This document shows, piece after piece, positions 57,934 to 64,000 of a stretch of 64,000 nt of DNA. Location of the stretch: the NCBI GenBank assembly GCA_017893485.1, contig JACEHZ010000372.1:1978001-2042000 (forward strand), written 5' to 3'. The translations under genes were made by a program, and so were the position numbers. The notes beneath the pieces were generated by a model. It had not been told where the DNA came from. It did no database searches and saw nothing but the letters and a program-made list of their open reading frames with translations. The first letter of the stretch is position 1, and every line of letters starts with the position of its first letter. The stretch is from Hemerocallis citrina (taxonomy: Eukaryota; Streptophyta; Magnoliopsida; Asparagales; Asphodelaceae).

Positions 57934-58431
57934 TTACTTGGAAAGAAAGAAGAAGAAGAAAAAAAGGGCGCAAACAGCTAAGAGATAGCAATGACGATAT
58001 TGTGATTTGTGATCAGCTCCATCATCTTCCTGTAATAACTGCTGCTTGAACCGCTTGATGAAATCATCGGCACGCTGATCGATATCATCCTCCGTGGACT
58101 GGTTGAGTTGCATCTGTAACTGCTGCTTGACCCGCTTGATGTAATCATGGGCAAGCTGATTGATATCATTCTCCGTGGACTGGTCGAGTTGCATCCGGAA
58201 CTGCTGCTTGACCCGCTTGATGTAATCATCGGCAAGCTGATTGATATCATTCTCCGTGGACTGGTCGAGTTGCATCTGAAACTGCTGCTTGACCCGCTTG
58301 ATGAAATCAGCGGCAAGCTGATTGATATCATTCTCCGCGGACTCGACGACGGTTTTTCTCTTTTCTTGGGTTCTCCTGGTTCTCTTAGTTGCATACCCTG
58401 AAGGCGACATCGTCTTTCTACTTAATCCCAA
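57934..58431 (-). CDS. DUF761-type protein with four tandem 27-residue repeats
   Basis: 165 codons from ATG 58431 to the stop at 57934. A basic N-terminus with KRTRRTQEKRK (residues 16-26, possible nuclear signal) is followed by repeats at 31-57, 58-84, 85-111 and 112-134 of the type STENDINQLADDYIKRVKQQ...QLDQ. The last (DIDQRADDFIKRFKQQLL) is closest to the C-terminal motif of plant DUF761/cotton-fibre proteins, normally present once. The final 17 residues come from a T-rich tract and may be a readthrough. A TATA box lies about 115 bases upstream with a CT-rich leader. It is the only probable host gene in the window. Molecular function of the family is poorly defined. Confidence 0.68.
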   Translation of the reverse strand: MGLSRKTMSPSGYATKRTRRTQEKRKTVVESAENDINQLAADFIKRVKQQFQMQLDQSTENDINQLADDYIKRVKQQFRMQLDQSTENDINQLAHDYIKRVKQQLQMQLNQSTEDDIDQRADDFIKRFKQQLLQEDDGADHKSQYRHCYLLAVCALFFFFFFLSK

Positions 58432-58545
58432 ATATAAATTACTGATCCGATCTAACTTCTAATTAAGATATCAACTTTGTATATAGTAGTTTGAGAGAGG
58501 GAGAGAGTGAGGAGATAATTAAAGAGGAAGAACAATTGAGGTTGG

Positions 58546-58556
58546 TTATATAGAGC
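58546..58556 (-). promoter_or_regulatory. TATA box of the DUF761-type gene
   Basis: On the minus strand CTCTATATAACC, followed by a pyrimidine-rich leader (CTCACTCTCTCCCTCTCTC around 58515-58493), the standard plant core promoter layout for the ATG at 58431. Confidence 0.6.
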
Positions 58557-58906
58557 ATTAAACATCCTAGCATGGCGGTGCAACATCGGAGATGATATCT
58601 AGAGCTATGAGCTAAAAGCCAGGTTGTGACTTGCTGGCTATGAGCTATCGAATTCATTTGACAAACAGACAAATTCAGGATTAAAGACTAAGGATAAAAC
58701 TTAATGAAAGAACCAACTTGCATGAGAAATTTCTACAGATTAACAAATGTGTGGTCAAAGTGCCATGTGAACAAAAGAAGAAGTCCTTCTCTACCTACCG
58801 ATCTCACTGTATTCCTACAAATGACCAAGTAATTAATGCTGTTGAAGCACAGAAGTTTAGCTGATGGTTCAGTTGTTCGTAACCACATACAAGAATTGAG
58901 TGTACG

Positions 58907-59230
58907 CAGGGCCGGCCCAAGCCTGATGAACATCAGGCCCCAAAAAAAAGAAAAAAAATTTGTATACGAGGGGGCCCCCATTTTTAGAAAAAAAAAAAAA
59001 AAATTGGAAATGTGTATATGCGGAGTATATGTGAAAAAAAATCTAATACATAAGGGGCCCCATTTTCGGAAAAAAAAAAAAAATTGAAAATGTGTATATG
59101 TGAGGTATATGTGAAAAAAAAATTCTAATACATGGATCGGTTTTTTTTTTTTTTTTTTTTTTTTTTGTATATGTGGGGGCCCCTTTTTAAAAGTTTGCTT
59201 CAGGCCCCCAAAATCCTAGGGCCGACACTA
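58907..59230. mobile_element. hAT-like non-autonomous element with 8-bp duplication
   Basis: Flanked by AGTGTACG (58899-58906 and 59231-59238). Termini CAGGGCCGGCCC and, inverted, TAGTGTCGGCCC. An 8-bp duplication and a YAGNG-type terminus fit hAT. The interior has repeated GGGGCCCC(C/A)TTTT segments and homopolymer A/T runs, with no coding. Two related degraded segments lie at about 61228-61290 and 61685-61760. Confidence 0.75.
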
Positions 59231-59275
59231 AGTGTACGCTAGCTACAGTTTATTTGCCAAACAATTTGCTAGTAA

Positions 59276-60016
59276 GAGCATCCACAGTCGTTTGCTATAT
59301 ATGCCATTTTGGCATATTATAGCAAACGAAATAGCAAACCACCCCTGCAGTCGTTTCTCATTTATCCATTTTTTAGCAAACGTTCTATTCTCATTTCTCA
59401 AATATGAGAAACGAAATGTGCTTTCTCAAATTATAAAAGACGGGGTATGATTCCCCGTCTCTCTGATTTAATAATTAATTAATCGATTCGGACGGAACAA
59501 CATATACCGTCTCAATAATTTTAATTTTTTTTTTAAAATGGTCAGACGGGGATACATACCTCGGACGGGGTATGATACCCCGTCGCGCACCTTAAAAAAA
59601 TATATTTTTTTTAAGTTTACCCTCAGACGGGGAATGATACCCCGTCCGGGGTATCAAACCCCGTCCGTGAGGGAGGAATGCATTTAATGCTTCAAGGAAT
59701 GCATTTAATGCTTCATGGGTTAATTAATACAGATGGGTAGGTTTAGAGTAGTTTTTAGGTTTAATTAGTTAATTAATTTGGTTTAGTAAATATTATAATA
59801 TTTAATTTAGTTAATTAATATAGTTTAATAGTTAATAAGTAATTAATCTTTTTTTAATTTATTGTAAACGATGGTACGGTATATGATACCCCGTCGCTCG
59901 CTTTTTTCTAAAAAATGAGAAACAATATAGCAAATGATGACTGCAGCGATCGATGGCATTTGCTATTACTGTAGCTGCCATTTTATAGCAAATGAGAAAA
60001 ACGACTGTGGATGCTC
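59276..60016. mobile_element. Harbinger-like MITE with palindrome array, copy 2
   Basis: Flanked by TAA (59273-59275 and 60017-60019). Termini GAGCATCCACAGTCGTTT and, at the right, AAACGACTGTGGATGCTC are exact inverted repeats. The interior holds 21-bp palindromes GACGGGGTATGATACCCCGTC or close variants at 59439, 59564 and 59626 plus half-copies, separated by A/T-rich spacers. Same termini as 2299-3049 but a different palindrome core. Confidence 0.82.
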
Positions 60017-60019
60017 TAA

Positions 60020-60794
60020 CCTTAGTCGTTTTCTATAATTCCCATTTTCCAAAATTTTAGCAAACGAATAGAAAAGTAGCGCTGCAGTCGTTTCTCATTT
60101 TCCCATATTTTGGCAAACCTTCTATTTCCATTTCTCGAATATGAGAAACGAACTGAGCTTTCTCAAATTATAAAGGACGGGGTATGATACCCCGTCTCTT
60201 CGATATAATTATTTTTTAATCGTATCAGACGGACGATCATATACCGTCCCAATAATTCTCAATTTTTTTTTAAAAGTCCTCAGACGGGGAATGATACCCC
60301 GTCCCACACAATTTCCACATTTTTTTAAAAAAAAATTCTCCTCAGACGGGGATAGATACCCCGTCCGGGGTATCATTCCCCGTCCGGGAGATAGATTTTT
60401 TTTTTTTTTGTTGTTGTTTTTTTTAATTCCTAATTTGCCCCATGCATTCAATCATATGTCAAAAATTATAGTGTAGTTGACTTGAAAGCCATGGGTCTTA
60501 TAGTCTTCTCACACTAAGCATTTATTCATTCTTGCCAGTTGCTTTTGGCCTGATTTCATGGACGGGGTATGATACCCCGTCCCATGCTTTGGAACCTTTT
60601 TTTTTTTTGAGAGACGGGGAATGATTCCCCGTCCTACGCTTATTTAAAATATAAAAAAGTGGGACGGTAAATCATATCCCGTCTCTAACGAATATGAGAA
60701 AAATATAGCAAAGCACGACTGCACGACCTTCGTCCATTTGCTATTACTGTAGCTGCCATTTTATAAGAAATGAGAAAAACGACTGTGGATGCTC
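60020..60794. mobile_element. Harbinger-like MITE with palindrome array, copy 3
   Basis: Abuts copy 2, sharing its TAA, and is followed by TAA at 60795. The left terminus is decayed (CCTTAGTCGTTTTC); the right one is intact (AAAACGACTGTGGATGCTC). Palindromes at 60177, 60283, 60345, 60367, 60561 and 60613. Internal order parallels copy 2. Confidence 0.78.
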
Positions 60795-60856
60795 TAAGCG
60801 AAAAATGGAAAAGTTCAAACCTGGCATAATAAGTTCAAACCTGGCATGCATTATTA

Positions 60857-61183
60857 TCTCTACTACTATAATGGGAGAAGGTTTAGTGTAATTTGTCCAT
60901 ATCCCAATCCGTAGAACGCACGTTTAATTAAACTATACAATATAAATCAATGAAATACGTACAATACACATTCAAATTTATTATCCTCTCACTATCTCTC
61001 AAAAAAACCAAAAACCCTACCCTCTTCATCTCTCTCTGCACCTGCCTCGTAGGAGAATGATCATCAACAGTGAATGTCAGTATATTATTTTACGTGTTCC
61101 GCACGTGCCTCTCCCATTATAATATAGATAAATAGAATATAAAAAAATATTGTTCAGACGTGCATTTCACGTGTATTTACTAG
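60857..61183 (+). mobile_element. Mini-Helitron, composite
   Basis: The 5' end TCTCTACTACTATAATGGGA follows an A; the 3' hairpin ACGTGCATTTCACGT precedes CTAG and a T at 61184. Inside, at about 61091-61133, lies a second Helitron end in inverted orientation (hairpin ACGTGTTCCGCACGT and CTCTCCCATTATAATATAGA), so one Helitron appears to contain another. Confidence 0.8.
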
Positions 61184-61308
61184 TTCTTTATAATTAAAAA
61201 GATAAATTGAGTGACTGTTCAACAACATGGGCGTATCTGAGTTTCAGGGGGCCTTAAGCAAATTCTCAAATGGGACCTTTTAGAAGTTGACAAAATAATA
61301 ATGATAAT

Positions 61309-61441
61309 TATTTAAATGCAAACAAACTTGGAGCATTGGAGAACAAACTATTTAAATGTGAACAAATTTATATATATGCTTCAAAAAAAAAAAAAAAAAT
61401 TGATAGCGTACGCTTTTTATATGAAATGCCTCGTGGCCAAA
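61309..61441. repeat. Direct repeat, copy 1 of about 130 bp
   Basis: TATTTAAATGCAAACAAACT...GAAATGCCTCGTGGCCA is repeated at 61559-61685 with small changes and a different A-run length. This local duplication spans hAT-like fragments. Confidence 0.88.
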
Positions 61442-61558
61442 AGAAACTCGAACAAATTCTAAGAACAAAAACGAAATATGTTATCTCAAAGAGGTAAATA
61501 TGATATATTGGAGAACACGATCAGAATGAAATGATGATGAATATATGTATATAAAAAT

Positions 61559-61685
61559 TATTTAAATGCAAACAAACTTGGAGCATTGGAGAACAAACTA
61601 TTTAAATGAGAACAAATTTATATATATGCTTCCAAAAAAAATAATTGATAACGTACGCTTTTTATATGAAATGTCTCGTGGCCAG
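61559..61685. repeat. Direct repeat, copy 2
   Basis: Second copy of 61309-61441, followed by a GAGCCGGCCCAAC segment related to the end of the hAT-like element at 58907. Confidence 0.88.
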
Positions 61686-61865
61686 AGCCGGCCCAACACT
61701 TATTGAGGCCTAAAGCGAACTCCAAAATGAGGCCTTTTAAAAGTTTATAATAAAATTTTGTTAAAATTAATATATTTTATTTAAATGTTATCTTTCGGGT
61801 TTTTTAAGATGCAAAATCATTTATTATATTATTGTAATCAATTTCACTTAACACTTCCTTTTCAA

Positions 61866-62052
61866 TCTCTAATATTATAATGGGAGAAGGCCTTAGTGTC
61901 ATTTGTAAATATTTTGTCATTCTACCAACCCTTGCAACGCACGTGCATAACTATTATAAAGGAGATCCTATATTCAAATCAAGACTACGTCTAAATTTTT
62001 ATTTTAAAAAACTATATTTATTAAAACGTGCATCGCACGTGTAAACTACTAG
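61866..62052 (+). mobile_element. Mini-Helitron, 187 bp
   Basis: TCTCTAATATTATAATGGGA after an A (61865), 3' hairpin ACGTGC-ATC-GCACGT at 62026-62040, terminus CTAG, next base T (62053). Shortest complete copy of this Helitron family in the window. Confidence 0.86.
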
Positions 62053-62239
62053 TTGATAATAAAGCCAAAAGAAGCAGGCATGTTATGTAATCACGTCACT
62101 AACAGATACTTCAACTCATCCAGCACCATAATCAGTGGGAAAGATGGAATGAGTACATCACTATCAGGCAATAAGTTTGCATAAATAAGAATCCACTTTA
62201 TGAATCACTAGCAGTTTAAAATTGTATGTACTTAGTCAA

Positions 62240-62365
62240 GACAACAAACTCGCTTTAGTCAAAATTTCAGATGAAAGTCTACAGATCAAGACAGCTTTAG
62301 TCAAAATTTCAGATGAAAGTCTACAGATCAAGACAACAAACTCGCTTTAGTCAAAATTTCATAAA
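62240..62365. repeat. Short tandem duplication
   Basis: GCTTTAGTCAAAATTTCAGATGAAAGTCTACAGATCAAGACA occurs twice in tandem, and GACAACAAACTCGCTTTAGTCAAAATTTC flanks it on both sides. Confidence 0.88.
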
Positions 62366-62511
62366 ACTACCGTAACTACTTACCGTGCCATGATGGAACT
62401 CTCTAGTGAGATCAAGCTGTACCCATATGGCCTTGGACACCAAATAAATAACAAAAAGTACCGTGAGATACAGAGGATTTCTGTAAACAAAGAAACAAAA
62501 ATTACGCTGTT

Positions 62512-62911
62512 AACACTACAAACCGTATTGGCTATAGCGGCGCTTTTATAAGGCTATAACGGAGTTTTTTGGCGCCGTTATAGCTCGTAACGGCGCTTCT
62601 GAAAGCGCCGCTAGAAAGTGCGTCGTTACCACCATATAGGCTACTGCGGCGTGTTCGGTCGCCGCCGCTATATGGTGTCCACCTATAACGGCGCTTTGTT
62701 AGCGCCGTTATAGAAGTATTTCGTTTTTGGGGAAAATGGCTATAGCGGCGTTTCTATGAAACGCCGCTATAGGTTCGCAATCAGGAAAACCCTCTTGGTA
62801 CCTTGCTGCGGCGCTGTTCCAGCACCGCGATAGAGGATTAGAACTGTGTGTACCTATGGCGGCGTTTTGTAGTAAACGCCGCTATAGGTTTATTTTTTTA
62901 TTTATTTATTA

Positions 62912-62961
<50 letters not shown>

Positions 62962-64000
62962 TTACATTTTATTATAAAATTTTCAATTAGAAAAATCAGT
63001 AATTAATCGCATATTACAAATACATTTAATCATATTAAATTTAAATGCAAATCTAGTAAATCAATAATATCATAATCAAGAATTAAAAGTCACAGATCAC
63101 AAAAACAACTCAATTGTAACACAAACTGTCATACAACGAGTATCAAATGTATATGTTGTAACACTTAGTTATTACAAAACATAGATATAATTCCTACAAA
63201 ATATTTTTTAAAAAAGTCCAAATTCGACAAACTACGGCAAGGGAGTGTCTTCGTTTGGCCCGCTGTTGCTTCCAATTCCATCGTTATTTTGCCCTGGTAT
63301 ACGTGCGTGACTGGAAACCGATGGAATACGCTGACCCTGAAGAAAAAACAATCAAAATTCAACAATGTGTTACTGCTATGCATCCTTTTACCATACAATT
63401 CAACAAAAACGAACCAGATGTTTAGTCATTACTGTGTCAAATACATAAACTGATGTTTAGATAAATTCATGTGAAATACTGATCAAATTTGGCAAGCATC
63501 TATGACTAATATTGGCAGTTGAACCATCCATGTTTACCACTTCATAGAATTATTGCCTTACCTACTCATATTAATGAAACTAATCACAGTATAATTGGTC
63601 AATCCTAATTTACTATATGATTAACATAAAATATTTTTAGTCATAGAAATAAACCCAAAATTATAAAGTTAAACGTAATATTAGATACATTTACGTAAAA
63701 ACACATACAGAGCTGCATCCGCATATATAAACTTTGAGTTACTTTGTTCAACTACCCATTTCAATGACAGATTATCATACTATTATCTTAAACCGAAACC
63801 AGCCAAAACATTGATAAAAAATGCAAGTTCATGAACCAGGCTCTCCAAACTCCAGTGACTCGTGAAGACCATTCAAAAGTTTTCCAAATCCTACTTGAAT
63901 GTTCAACCTTTTATATTGATGCCAATTACATAACCTGAGTTCACACTCCTAACTGCTTAACACATACGGTCACAATAATTAATATCATTTTGCATGGATG
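62512..64000 (-). mobile_element. CACTA-type terminal segment, copy B, running off the window
   Basis: Begins CACTACAAACCGTATTGG with subterminal TATAGCGGCG/CGCCGCTATA repeats to about 62890 and a (TA)n tract 62909-62957. It is collinear with copy A. From about 63340 the sequence is AT-rich and not recognised; it is probably intron or interior of the element, since the exon at 63232-63336 is preceded by an intron on this side. The opposite terminus is beyond 64000. Confidence 0.8.
63232..63336 (-). CDS. Terminal exon of CACTA gene, copy B
   Basis: Minus strand: acceptor TTTTTTCTTCAG at 63337 and an intact 34-residue tail GQRIPSVSSHARIPG...NSGPNEDTPLP with TAG. It is conserved with copy A more than the flanking DNA, and copy A has a stop. 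Only the last exon is visible, so the protein remains unidentified. Confidence 0.55.
   Translation of the reverse strand, partial: GQRIPSVSSHARIPGQNNDGIGSNSGPNEDTPLP

Noticed and set aside
63165..63398. 77-codon minus-strand frame at the CACTA copy B end
   Set aside because: The 34-residue frame 63232-63336 with a splice acceptor is conserved in copy A, whereas this other frame is not.

Overview
This is a repeat-dominated stretch of a flowering-plant nuclear genome. I infer a dicot but cannot name the genus. The evidence is four recognisable Ty3/gypsy lineages with plant tRNA primer sites (Tekay/Del chromovirus, Athila, Tat with antisense genes, and a short-LTR TRIM-like family). There are also Helitron, CACTA, hAT-like and Harbinger-like DNA elements, (TA)n tracts, and one small plant-type DUF761 gene. 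I saw no rRNA, tRNA, CRISPR or bacterial feature.

Layout. 1-4770: AT-rich intergenic DNA with three MITEs in a TA/CT microsatellite zone, a 236-bp Helitron, a Harbinger-like MITE full of 21-bp palindromes, and a TRIM-like LTR that itself holds a Helitron end. 4771-42744: one Tekay element that acted as a landing pad. Its leader holds a composite TRIM insertion (7780-9886). Its integrase holds a minus-strand, pol-deleted Athila (13824-29758), whose LTR holds a pol-less Tat element (13962-23654). Its 3' LTR holds a nearly intact Athila (31113-41209). The 5-bp target duplications TACGA, CCTAA, CTAAC and GGCCC give a clean order of events. 42745-53155: a minus-strand Tat element with gag, protease, RT, two RNase H regions, integrase and a spliced antisense gene; it lost its 3' LTR at the junction with the truncated Tekay LTR. 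53156-56055: a third Athila-type element, gag only. 56056-64000: two same-strand CACTA-type ends with a shared last exon, the DUF761 gene, an hAT-like element with an 8-bp duplication, two adjacent Harbinger-like MITEs and two mini-Helitrons.

How the parts relate. Three elements (Athila 1, Tat 1, Athila 3) keep gag but have lost reverse transcriptase and integrase. Relatives encoding these enzymes (Athila 2, Tat 2) lie in the same window, which suggests trans-mobilisation of gag-bearing parasites. Most nonsense codons I could trace are CAG/CAA/CGA to TAG/TAA/TGA, the expected scar of cytosine-methylation silencing.

Most unusual signals: (1) pairs of the palindrome CAGTCGACTG, about 20-22 bp apart, shared by the unrelated Tekay and Athila elements in both LTRs and coding sequence; (2) Harbinger-like MITEs carrying arrays of a 21-bp palindrome whose core differs between copies while staying palindromic; (3) a TRIM-like composite with three tandem LTRs and an inverted fourth end inside one perfect target duplication; (4) a two-intron antisense gene with the same intron phases in two diverged Tat elements; (5) a 177-bp dimeric tandem array inside a Tat element.
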